Origin: Bergeyella sp.
Lineage (GTDB): Bacteria; Bacteroidota; Bacteroidia; Flavobacteriales; Weeksellaceae
Length of the DNA: 64,000 nucleotides
Direction of reading: 5' to 3'
NCBI GenBank assembly: GCA_030263285.1
Contig: SZYB01000003.1
Location: forward strand, 145,872 to 209,871
Part shown: positions 9,087-17,054 of the stretch, one piece after another
Layout of the letters: each line of letters begins with the position of its first letter
How positions within the stretch are numbered: position 1 is the first letter of the stretch
Notes under the pieces: model-generated
Told to the model about the DNA's origin: nothing
The model's database searches: none
The model's input: the letters and a program-made list of their open reading frames with translations, nothing else
Position numbers and translations under genes: made by a program

Positions 9087-10613
9087 ATGGGGAAAAGAGC
9101 CTTAATAAGTGTATCAGACAAAACCAATCTTATTCCTTTTGCTTTTTTTTTAGAAGAAAAAGGATACGAATTGATCTCAACGGGTGGCACCTTTGCTTAT
9201 CTGGAAGCAGCAGGGATTTCTCCCGTTTCTGTAGAAGAGATTATAGATTTTCCGGAGATGTTTGATGGCAGAGTAAAAACGCTGCATCCAAAAATTCATG
9301 GAGGCCTTTTGGCTATCCGAGACAATGCGGAACATAGGGAAATGGCAAAAAAGCATGGGATAGAGATGATTGATCTTGTGGTGGTAAATTTATATCCTTT
9401 TTTTCAGCAGGTACGTAAAGAAATTTCTCTGAAAGAAAAAGTAGAGTTCATAGATATAGGTGGTCCTTCCATGCTTCGTTCGGCAGCAAAAAACTTCCGT
9501 TTTGTAACAGTAATCACCGAGACAGAAGATTATGAAAGAGTCAAAAAAGAAATTGCTGATCATGGAGACACTACAGAGGCCACCAGAAAGAGGCTTGCAG
9601 GGAAGGTCTTTAACCTCACTTCTGCCTATGATGCGGCTATTTCTCAGATGTTGCTGGAGGAAGATTCCCCTAATTGCTATCCTGCTTACCTCAATGCTTC
9701 TTACAGAAAAAAAATGGATCTTAGGTATGGGGAAAATCCTCACCAGACGGCGGCATACTATGTATCTACTTTTGAAAATGGAGCACTTAAGGATTTTGAA
9801 ATATTAGGAGGAAGGGACTTGTCTTTTAATAATCTCAGGGATATGGATTTGTGCTGGAGGGTGGTTTCGGAATTTAGCGAAGTGCATGCCTGCTGTGCTG
9901 TGAAGCATTCTACACCTTGTGGTGTGGCAGTAGGAGAGTCATCATTAGACACGTATAAAAAAACGTATGACTGTGATCCTGTTTCTATTTTTGGGGGAAT
10001 AGTGGGGGCAAATTTTATGATAGATGCTGCGACAGCCAGGGAATTGAATAAAACATTTCTGGAGATAGTAATGGCACCGGATTTTTCTCCGGAGGCACTG
10101 CAGGAATTGAGAAAGAAGAAAAATCTCAGAATCATAAAAATTCGGCGGCTTGTTTCCGGAAAAATCTCTTGGGTAAAGACAGACGGTGGCATGTTGGTAC
10201 AGAGTCAGGACGAGCAGTTATATCAGGAATTGCGGGAAGTGACAGACAAAAAATCTACGGAAGAAGAGAAGAAATCACTTCTTTTTGCCTTAAGGGTAGC
10301 GAAATATGTAAAATCGAATGCAATAGTGGTTACCAACGGATCTCAAGCACTGGGCATAGGGGGAGGCCAGGTGAATAGGATATGGGCGGCGCGGGAGGCC
10401 ATTGAAAGGGCGAAGGAAAAGTATGAGGGGGATTTATTTTTAGCTTCGGACGCTTTTTTTCCCTTTAGGGATGTGGTAGATTTGTGTGCAAAAGAAGGTA
10501 TAAAAGCGATTATTCAGCCCGGGGGTAGCATGCGGGATGCGGAGTCTGTAGAGGCAGCTAACGAACATGGGATTCTCATGCTGTTTTCGGGCATACGACA
10601 TTTCTCGCACTAA
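9087..10613 (+). CDS. purH: bifunctional AICAR formyltransferase / IMP cyclohydrolase
   Basis: Performs the last two steps to IMP. The N-terminal IMP cyclohydrolase (MGS-like) domain covers about residues 1-195: ALISVSDKTNL, ELISTGGTFAYL, and FDGRVKTLHPKIHGGLLA. The AICAR transformylase domain follows: DLRYGENPHQTAAYY (about 212-226), AVKHSTPCGVAVG with the Lys-His pair, PVSIFGGIVGAN, KYVKSNAIVV, ALGIGGGQVNRI and IKAIIQPGGSMRD. At 508 residues it is full length. The start is the ATG giving MGKRALISVSDK. It lies 188 bases after purN; a strong promoter between purH and purD suggests the cluster is not a single transcription unit. Confidence 0.97.
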   Translation: MGKRALISVSDKTNLIPFAFFLEEKGYELISTGGTFAYLEAAGISPVSVEEIIDFPEMFDGRVKTLHPKIHGGLLAIRDNAEHREMAKKHGIEMIDLVVVNLYPFFQQVRKEISLKEKVEFIDIGGPSMLRSAAKNFRFVTVITETEDYERVKKEIADHGDTTEATRKRLAGKVFNLTSAYDAAISQMLLEEDSPNCYPAYLNASYRKKMDLRYGENPHQTAAYYVSTFENGALKDFEILGGRDLSFNNLRDMDLCWRVVSEFSEVHACCAVKHSTPCGVAVGESSLDTYKKTYDCDPVSIFGGIVGANFMIDAATARELNKTFLEIVMAPDFSPEALQELRKKKNLRIIKIRRLVSGKISWVKTDGGMLVQSQDEQLYQELREVTDKKSTEEEKKSLLFALRVAKYVKSNAIVVTNGSQALGIGGGQVNRIWAAREAIERAKEKYEGDLFLASDAFFPFRDVVDLCAKEGIKAIIQPGGSMRDAESVEAANEHGILMLFSGIRHFSH

Positions 10614-10637
10614 AAAATTATTCATAGATCTACAAAA

Positions 10638-10669
10638 TTTGAATTACAGGAGGCAAAAATGTACATTTG
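10638..10669 (+). promoter_or_regulatory. Bacteroidetes-type promoter for purD
   Basis: TTTG (10638-10641) and TACATTTG (10662-10669) are separated by 20 bases, a full match to the primary sigma factor consensus of this phylum (TTTG-N19-23-TAnnTTTG). It ends 64 bases before the purD start, so purD-guaA can be transcribed separately from purMNH. Confidence 0.75.
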
Positions 10670-10733
10670 CACGAGGGATGAATCCTTATAGCCTTTATAT
10701 CACGTATTTATACCATATACATTACATAATCAC

Positions 10734-11972
10734 ATGAGAGTACTTATTGTAGGAAATGGGGGGAGAGAATCGGCAGTTGCCGAAAAATTGAAATCGGATT
10801 CGAGAATTACCCGGCTTTATTTTGCCAACGGGAATGCCAGCACGGAAAGGCTGGGAAAAAATATAAATTATGCTCGGATCTCCGAACTGAGGGATTATGC
10901 GCTAAAGGAAAAAATAGACCTTACGATTGTGGGTCCGGAGGCTCCTCTGGTAGAGGGTATTGTAGATGATTTCAAGCAGCACAATCTTAGGATATTTGGT
11001 GCGAAATCCAGATCGGCACAGTTGGAAGGGAGCAAAACTTTTTCTAAGAAGTTTATGCAGAAATATGGGGTAAAAACAGCTAGGGCAAGGATATTCGACT
11101 CTTTTTCCAAGGCGGTGGAATATGTAAAAAAAGAAGATTATCCCATCGTAATTAAAGCCAGCGGACTGGCGGGTGGAAAAGGGGTAGTGATTTGCGAGAC
11201 ACTTGAGGAGGCGGAAGCTGCTCTGCATGCCTTTATGATTTCTAAAATGTATGGAGATGCGGGAATACAAGTGGTGATAGAAGAATATCTTCGCGGTTTT
11301 GAGGCCTCTGTCATTGCGTTTTCAAACGGAGAAAAACTCTTTCCCTGTATTCCTGTAAAAGATTACAAAAAGGTAGGTAATGGGGATAAAGGTCCTAACA
11401 CAGGGGGGATGGGGAGTGTGGCTCCTAGTCCGGAGTTTACCCCAACACATTTCCAAGACTTTCAAGAAAGTATTTTATTTCCCACGCTTAACGGACTAAA
11501 AGAAGAACATCTGAACTTTAAAGGCTTTATTTTTTTTGGGTTGATGATCACAGAAAAAGGAACGTATCTTCTGGAATATAATATGCGGCTGGGAGATCCG
11601 GAAACGCAGTCATTGCTGGCACTTTTAGAAAATAATTTATTGGATGTGATAGAGGATTGTCTGGAAGGGAAAGAGATCGCCCTTAAATTTTCTGACCAAA
11701 AGGCAGTTTGTCTCGTCATGTGTTCCGGAGGATATCCGGGAAACATTGAGACGGGATATGAGATTACTGGGACAGAAAAAGTAAAGTATAGCCATCTACT
11801 TTATGCCGGAGCTCAGTATAGAGGAGACAGGATTGTTACCTCCGGAGGGAGAGTCCTGAATCTGATAGCCAAAGGAAGTACTTATGAAGAAGCCAGAGAG
11901 AGAGTATATTATGATGCTCATCAGGTAAAATTTGATTACAATTTTTATAGGAACGACATAGGAGAGTTTTAG
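10734..11972 (+). CDS. purD: phosphoribosylamine-glycine ligase (GAR synthetase)
   Basis: ATP-grasp ligase that joins phosphoribosylamine and glycine, second step of purine synthesis. The 412-residue protein begins MRVLIVGNGGRESAVAEKL (the GGRE signature), continues with VGPEAPLVEGIVD, the ATP-grasp segment PIVIKASGLAGGKGVVI (about 138-155), the glycine/Mg region PNTGGMGSVAPSP and YLLEYNMRLGDPETQSLLAL, and a C-terminal rudiment-hybrid domain. It has its own consensus promoter and is followed after 65 bases by guaA. Confidence 0.97.
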   Translation: MRVLIVGNGGRESAVAEKLKSDSRITRLYFANGNASTERLGKNINYARISELRDYALKEKIDLTIVGPEAPLVEGIVDDFKQHNLRIFGAKSRSAQLEGSKTFSKKFMQKYGVKTARARIFDSFSKAVEYVKKEDYPIVIKASGLAGGKGVVICETLEEAEAALHAFMISKMYGDAGIQVVIEEYLRGFEASVIAFSNGEKLFPCIPVKDYKKVGNGDKGPNTGGMGSVAPSPEFTPTHFQDFQESILFPTLNGLKEEHLNFKGFIFFGLMITEKGTYLLEYNMRLGDPETQSLLALLENNLLDVIEDCLEGKEIALKFSDQKAVCLVMCSGGYPGNIETGYEITGTEKVKYSHLLYAGAQYRGDRIVTSGGRVLNLIAKGSTYEEARERVYYDAHQVKFDYNFYRNDIGEF

Positions 11973-12037
11973 CGGTAAGGAAAAAAAACTCAGTCCTGGA
12001 TTTGGGTCCTTTATTTTATAAAAAAGTCAAAAAAACA

Positions 12038-13567
12038 ATGGAAAGAGGGATACTAGTTCTGGATTTCGGTTCACAATATAATCAGCTTATAGCCCGAAAG
12101 GTAAGGGATATGGGGGTATATTCGGAAGTGGTCTTTCACGACATTTCTTTTGAGGAGGTAAAGAAAAAAAATCCGGTGGGCATCATTCTTTCGGGAGGCC
12201 CCAGTTCTGTAAATGCGCAGGGGGCACGTTTGGTAGAGAAAGCCATTTTGGGGTCTGGAATTCCCATCTTGGGTATTTGTTATGGAATGCAGCTCTTGGC
12301 ACATATTATGGGGGGGCGGGTAAAGAAAGGCAAAAAAGGAGAATATGGAAAGTCCTTATTCACAGTAGAAAAATACAGTGTATTACTGGAAGGAGTTTCT
12401 CCTCAATCTACCGTCTGGATGAGTCATTTTGATCAGGTGGAGGCAGTGCCGGAAGGTTTTAGTGTCTTGGGAAGATCGGATGTGATTGCTTCTATGGCTT
12501 ATGAGGAAAAAAACATCTTTGCCGTGCAGTTCCATCCAGAAGTCTCTCATACCGAAGAGGGAGAAAAAATTCTTAGGAATTTTGTTTTTGAGATATGCAG
12601 AGCAAAAGAAAACTGGAAGCTTACGGGTTATATAGACCGTTCGATAAAAGAGATCAAGGAAAAAGTAGGGAAAAATCGTGTGATTCTTGGGTTATCGGGG
12701 GGGGTAGATTCTTCTGTGGCAGCGGTTCTTATTCATAAAGCAATTGGCGATCAACTTACCTGCATTTTTGTAGATACCGGTCTTTTGAGGAAAGACGAGG
12801 GTAAAAAGGTGATGGAAACCTACGGGGTACATTTTCATATGAACATAAAGCAGGTGGATGCTTCAGAAATTTTTCTCTCCAAATTAAAAGGTGTAGGAGA
12901 TCCGGAAGAAAAAAGAAAAATAATAGGAAGAGCGTTTGTGTCAGTCTTTGATGAGGAATCAAAAAAGCATACCTCTGCAAAATTTTTGGCGCAAGGGACG
13001 ATATATCCGGACATAATAGAGAGCGCCTCTGTAAAAGAACCTTCTTCTGTTATTAAGTCTCATCATAACGTAGGCGGGCTTCCGGAAGATATGCGACTCA
13101 CTTTGTTAGAGCCTTTGAGAGAGCTTTTCAAAGATGAGGTAAGAAGGGTAGGGGTAGAGCTGGGCATTCCTTCTGAATTGGTGTACAGGCATCCTTTTCC
13201 GGGTCCTGGTCTAGGAATAAGAATTTTGGGACCGGTGAACAGAGAAAAAGTAAAAATTTTGCAGGAAGCGGATAATATCTTCATACAGGAGCTTTATAAT
13301 CAAGGTTTGTATGATAAGGTTTCTCAGGCTTTTGTGGTTTTATTACCGGTAAAATCTGTAGGGGTGATGGGAGATGAAAGAACATATGAGTATGCTGCTG
13401 TGATAAGGTCTGCAAACACCGTAGACTTTATGACTGCTACCTGGAGCAGGCTTCCTTATGATTTTCTAGAATGTGTTTCTGGCAGGATTACAAATGAGGT
13501 AAAAGGAATTAACAGGGTGACGTATGATATTTCAAGTAAACCCCCGGCTACAATTGAATGGGAGTAG
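12038..13567 (+). CDS. guaA: GMP synthase (glutamine-hydrolysing)
   Basis: Converts XMP to GMP with glutamine as nitrogen donor. The 509-residue protein has a class I amidotransferase domain with catalytic Cys81 in GICYGMQLLA and the HPEVSHTEEG segment carrying the His and Glu. An ATP pyrophosphatase domain follows with the P-loop GLSGGVDSSVAA (about residues 220-231), then the dimerisation domain ending KGINRVTYDISSKPPATIEWE. The ATG at 12038 (MERGILVLDFGS) is chosen because the frame upstream, to a TTG at 12002, encodes only a lysine-rich stretch not seen in the family. It ends the purine cluster. Confidence 0.97.
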   Translation: MERGILVLDFGSQYNQLIARKVRDMGVYSEVVFHDISFEEVKKKNPVGIILSGGPSSVNAQGARLVEKAILGSGIPILGICYGMQLLAHIMGGRVKKGKKGEYGKSLFTVEKYSVLLEGVSPQSTVWMSHFDQVEAVPEGFSVLGRSDVIASMAYEEKNIFAVQFHPEVSHTEEGEKILRNFVFEICRAKENWKLTGYIDRSIKEIKEKVGKNRVILGLSGGVDSSVAAVLIHKAIGDQLTCIFVDTGLLRKDEGKKVMETYGVHFHMNIKQVDASEIFLSKLKGVGDPEEKRKIIGRAFVSVFDEESKKHTSAKFLAQGTIYPDIIESASVKEPSSVIKSHHNVGGLPEDMRLTLLEPLRELFKDEVRRVGVELGIPSELVYRHPFPGPGLGIRILGPVNREKVKILQEADNIFIQELYNQGLYDKVSQAFVVLLPVKSVGVMGDERTYEYAAVIRSANTVDFMTATWSRLPYDFLECVSGRITNEVKGINRVTYDISSKPPATIEWE

Positions 13568-13667
13568 TTTCTCAAGAGTCTAGGGTCTTTGTAAAGGCTT
13601 TACTGGTCAATAACCAATTGTTGGAGGAGTGTTTTGCAACGAGTTAAGCCTAAAAACGATAAATGAA

Positions 13668-14696
13668 ATGAAAAAAAAGACAACTGTTTTTCTTGTTCTT
13701 TGTCTGTTTGTGGTTTCTTGTAATAAGGAAAATGAGATATTAGAAAGGCTGGATGAGTACATGAAGTCTAGAGAAGCCAAGGGATATCATTTTGGTGATG
13801 ATTTGGCTCTGCCTAAAGAGGTGATAAACTATGCAGATGGCATAGAGATCAGTTTTGGGGAGAGAAAAATATCTGGCACACGTATCGATGACGGATATTA
13901 TATGTTGGGGGAGAATAACATAACGTTTCATATCAGGAAAAAAAATGGGGGGATGCTTTACCGGGATGCTACCGTTAACGTTTATTCCAGAAGGATACCT
14001 GAAAGTTTGGGCTACGAAATCGTTAGGGAATATCCTCATGATCCTGAGAGTTTTACACAAGGTTTTCAGATTCAAGGGGATGAAGTATACGAGAGCGATG
14101 GACAAAACGGAAGTTCCAGAATATGGAAATACAAGTTGGGAAGTATCACTCCTATCGTGCAAGCAAGACAGGAAGACGAGTATTTTTCCGAAGGCGCTAC
14201 ACTGGTAGGAAATAAAGTATATCAACTCACTTGGAAGAACAGGGTAGGCTTTATCTATGATAAAAATAGTCTGAAAACCATTTCAAAATTTTCTTATCCG
14301 TCGGTGATGGAGGAAGGCTGGGGGCTTACTTATGACGGAGAATCTCTCATTGCCTCCGACGGAAGTAGCAGATTATATTTTTTGGATCCGGAAAATCCCA
14401 CAGAAGTAAAAAAAATAATTTCGGTGGCGAGCAATACGGAAGCCCACAAAAATATCAATGAATTGGAATACTATAAAGGGGCGATCTATGCAAATGTTTG
14501 GCAAAAACCTTATATATTGAAAATAAATCCGGAAAATGGAGAAGTCTTGGCAAAGATAGATTTTATCCAGATAGCAAAAGAAAATACGAAAGGGGTAGAT
14601 GACGTGCTGAATGGAATAGCTTTCAGAGGAGAAAACATGTTCATTACGGGAAAAAACTGGTCGAAGATCTATGAGATAAGAACGGAGCAAAAGTAA
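13668..14696 (+). CDS. glutaminyl-peptide cyclotransferase, lipoprotein
   Basis: Predicted to convert N-terminal glutamine of peptides to pyroglutamate. The fold is the plant/bacterial five-bladed beta-propeller glutamine cyclotransferase: RDYPHD-like REYPHDPESFTQGFQI (about residue 125), YESDGQNGSS, FSEGATLVGNKVYQLTWKN, GWGLTYDGESLIASDGS, INELEYYKGAIYANVW and GVDDVLNGIAF appear in family order. The ATG at 13668 gives a lipoprotein signal peptide ending FVVSC (Cys at about residue 19), so the enzyme should be anchored in the periplasm or outer membrane. About 100 residues between the lipobox and the propeller form an extra N-terminal domain. In this phylum type IX cargo often ends up with N-terminal pyroglutamate, so a link to secretion is possible but inferred. 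Confidence 0.9.
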   Translation: MKKKTTVFLVLCLFVVSCNKENEILERLDEYMKSREAKGYHFGDDLALPKEVINYADGIEISFGERKISGTRIDDGYYMLGENNITFHIRKKNGGMLYRDATVNVYSRRIPESLGYEIVREYPHDPESFTQGFQIQGDEVYESDGQNGSSRIWKYKLGSITPIVQARQEDEYFSEGATLVGNKVYQLTWKNRVGFIYDKNSLKTISKFSYPSVMEEGWGLTYDGESLIASDGSSRLYFLDPENPTEVKKIISVASNTEAHKNINELEYYKGAIYANVWQKPYILKINPENGEVLAKIDFIQIAKENTKGVDDVLNGIAFRGENMFITGKNWSKIYEIRTEQK

Positions 14697-14716
14697 AGAA
14701 ATGCCGAAAACAAGGC

Positions 14717-14760
14717 AAAGAGGATATTTTTTACATGGGAAGCAAAAAATATTCTTTTTT
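14717..14760 (+). terminator. intrinsic terminator after the cyclotransferase gene
   Basis: ATATTTTTT (about 14724-14732) pairs with AAAAAATAT (about 14743-14751), with an outer AAAGA/TCTTT extension across a two-base bulge, and the right arm runs into TTTTTT. It lies 20 bases after the stop codon. Confidence 0.5.
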
Positions 14761-15178
14761 AATAAGGATGGTGTTTTTTTATCCTCTTTTTCAAGTTTTT
14801 GTATGCTCAAAGGTTTTAGTTATCAGGTTATTAACGGTTTTGTGCATATTACGGTTACTGGGAATAGGGGGCTGGTGAGCACCATCTACTAGGTTACTTG
14901 AGGTTTATTACGGAGGGAAAGCGCAAGTAGGAGGATGTAGATCATAATCCGCATCTGGGAGACTTTCAACGAAACATGAAAAGATGGTTTTTTTTCCTTT
15001 GCAGCTCTATTTTTTTGAGAAGTAGATTAAGACACGTGAGTGAGATGGGGGAGATTGGAGAAGGCAGTGCTCAAGACCAAGCAATTTACGAAGATGTTTA
15101 TATCTTTGCTAAGAGCTTACATGAGATGAAACTTTTTCGGATACAGATTACCGTAATTACCCAGAGTTTTTTGGTCTC
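14761..15178 (+). other. gene-poor stretch with an unassigned 68-codon ORF
   Basis: No gene is recognised. The best open frame runs from an ATG at 14976 to 15182 (begins MKRWFFFLCSSIFLRSRL) and overlaps the start of the BON lipoprotein by four bases. The same frame extends upstream through one TAG with a plausible peptide containing EDVDHNPHLGDFQRN, which suggests a decayed coding region, but no family could be assigned. Length, lack of a promoter and lack of homology argue against an active gene. Confidence 0.3.
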
Positions 15179-15676
15179 ATGAAGTTTTTGTTTGGCCACC
15201 GGATCTTCTTATTTGCCTATTTGGCCTTTACGCTTTCCTTGAGTGTTGTTTCTTGTAAGAAGGAAATATCAGATTCAGATTTGCAATCTAAGGCATCTGC
15301 CAAAATTACAGTCTTTCCCAATGCATCAGTGGAGGTGAGAGACGGGGTGGTTACTCTGTCTGGAAAATTTGCTTCCCAGGAAGAAAAGGATGTAGTCATC
15401 CATGATATAAGGGCGATAGAGGGAGTAAAACAGGTGGACGATTTCGGGGAGATAGTCTCTCCGGTAGAGGTAGAGGACCTTTCTGCTTCCGTAAGTTCTG
15501 CCACACAGCAGAAGGTAGCCGATGCACTTAAGGATTTTCCTTCCGTAAGGGTAGGGATAGTAAACGGAGAACTTACCCTTACCGGGAACGTATCCCCTAC
15601 TCAGGCACGTAAAATCAAAGAATCTATAGATGCGCTCAGGGTAGGAAAAGTAAACTTTAATTATGCCGTAAAATAA
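15179..15676 (+). CDS. BON-domain lipoprotein
   Basis: A 165-residue protein with a lipoprotein signal peptide ending SVVSC (Cys at about residue 26) and two tandem BON (OsmY/nodulation) domains. The first contains SVEVRDGVVTLSGKFASQEE (about residues 50-70), the second SVRVGIVNGELTLTGNVSP (about 122-140); each is the usual beta-alpha-beta pattern with the V/L-x-G-x-V core. BON domains bind membranes or help maintain the envelope; the exact role here is unknown. It is directly followed by the debris of a second gene whose first part also looks BON-like, so an ancestral two-gene or longer unit is possible. Confidence 0.8.
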   Translation: MKFLFGHRIFLFAYLAFTLSLSVVSCKKEISDSDLQSKASAKITVFPNASVEVRDGVVTLSGKFASQEEKDVVIHDIRAIEGVKQVDDFGEIVSPVEVEDLSASVSSATQQKVADALKDFPSVRVGIVNGELTLTGNVSPTQARKIKESIDALRVGKVNFNYAVK

Positions 15677-15700
15677 ATTTTTATTACGAGTGCTTTACAG

Positions 15701-16025
15701 GAAAAATATGCAAGTGTAATATTGACAGCTCAGTCTGCGGGAGTTTCGAATCTTAAAGTTTAAGAGTAGAAAGGTGTGCTGTATGTGTCGGGAGACGCCC
15801 AGGATAGTGTCTCAAAGGATGCGGTTTGGGATACACTGGGCATAATGAGACTTGCTTTATAGAGTGAAGGTGTTGGATCTTACTTCTGAGGCGCGCCTTA
15901 CTGTTGCGACAAAAGATTCTAACGTTACTTTGCTGGAGTATTCTTCACAAGAATGGCGGAGAATAAAAGCCGCAGACAGAACCGAAGGGTGTACTTATGT
16001 GAGGTATCTGAAAAGCTTAGCGTGA
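15701..16025 (+). pseudogene. decayed BON/SH3b-type gene
   Basis: One frame reads EKYASVILTAQSAGVSNLKV, then two stops (15761, 15767), then GVLYVSGDAQDSVSKDAVWD, which has the BON pattern, and another stop at 15860. A different frame from about 15870 reads LTVATKDSNVTLLEYSSQEW, followed within 20 residues by CTYVRYLKSLA and a stop at 16023. The latter matches the bacterial SH3 pattern (V-x-V-L-E...W-x-x-I...Y-V...Y-L). Three nonsense codons and at least one frameshift make this a pseudogene. The intact ancestor was probably an envelope protein with BON and SH3b domains, related to its upstream neighbour. The domain assignment is from pattern only. Confidence 0.5.
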
Positions 16026-16062
16026 CTAAACAAATAGTTCTTATCTGGTAGAATTTACAAAG

Positions 16063-16092
16063 GCTGTCCCAAAAAATGGGACGGCTTTTATT
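16063..16092 (+). terminator. intrinsic terminator
   Basis: GCTGTCCCA (16063-16071) and TGGGACGGC (16077-16085) form a 9-bp stem with one G-T pair and an A5 loop, followed by TTTTATTCTT. It lies 38 bases after the decayed BON/SH3b gene and probably ended that transcript. Confidence 0.8.
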
Positions 16093-16129
16093 CTTAATGA
16101 TAAACGACAAAAAATATCAAAGAGTATTT

Positions 16130-16169
16130 AGTTATTATTATTTTGTCAACTGACAAAATAATAATAACT
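16130..16169. repeat. perfect 19-bp inverted repeat
   Basis: The left arm AGTTATTATTATTTTGTCA (16130-16148) and the right arm TGACAAAATAATAATAACT (16151-16169) are exact complements separated by AC. The core is TTTTGTCA-AC-TGACAAAA. There is no T-run after it and it is not next to a gene end (a separate terminator lies 40 bases upstream). It could be two abutting mobile-element ends, a large operator, or a cruciform-prone site. Confidence 0.75.
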
Positions 16170-17054
16170 CCCCTGCTTTGTATTTTAGATCGTAGAGCAT
16201 GTTTTTTTGAGTCCCATAAATTCTATTACAAACAATATTTTATTATGAAATACAGGTCAGTTTTTTTTAGTTTTCGTTTTGCTTTCCGAAGTTTGTTTAC
16301 CACAAGTGGGCTACAGGGGAATGACGGTGGGGGTAAAATTTCTTCGTCGCTTATCGTAAAGAGTTTTTTGATTTTGAGATAAGAAGGGTAACCGGTATTC
16401 TGGGATAGGGTGAGTATCCAGTGATATTGATTTTTGCTCCCTAGAAATATAACTACGGGGAACAAGCACGATTAAAATTAACTTAGTTTTAACAACGGAA
16501 GTGTTTTTTAGAGGAATGCATTTCGACAAGATCTAAGCTGGAGTAAACTCTTGATACAGTCTCCCGATAGAAGGGCAAAGAAGGAGCCTAGGGTTTTGCT
16601 CATCCGTGAAGGGTAGTCTAATTTAGGTGTGTATGGTAGGGACGGTCTAGGGGGCAGGTGGGGATCCTACAAGTTTATTTATAGATTGTTTCTTAGTCTG
16701 AATCTTAATTAACAAGTTATAGGGTGCGTTTATATATTACTTCAATACTATTCTTTATGGAGTTATTTGAGGTTGATATTATTTATTTTTTTACAAACTG
16801 TTTTTGTACAACTGAAATAATTATTTATTGATAAAATGATTATAATCGCAAACTAAACAAATTTTAGAAATTTCATGTCAGTTTATTGGCCGCTGTAAAT
16901 CAAAATATTATTTTGTGGAATGAACTCCGTACAAATTTTGTATCAAGGCGTGATCTTTCCAAAATTTAAAACTATATTTATGTCTGTTTTTGGAAAAGAG
17001 CAGCGTCATGTTTTCTTTTTCCTTTGGCTTAAGGTAGAATTGTAGAATTATTGT
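16170..17054. other. 885-base region without a recognisable gene
   Basis: Short open frames on both strands (up to about 79 codons) have no homology signal, biased composition or promoters. Composition is uneven: G-rich around 16590-16680 and A+T-rich from 16690 to 17040. The dctA-like symporter gene to the right has no clear consensus promoter in this stretch. Together with the pseudogene and inverted repeat to the left this looks like a site of gene loss. Confidence 0.5.

Noticed and set aside
15925..16529. Small - strand frames (61-79 codons) around the terminator and inverted repeat
   Set aside because: No homology signal, no promoters, and low-complexity Lys/Phe composition typical of A+T-rich non-coding DNA.
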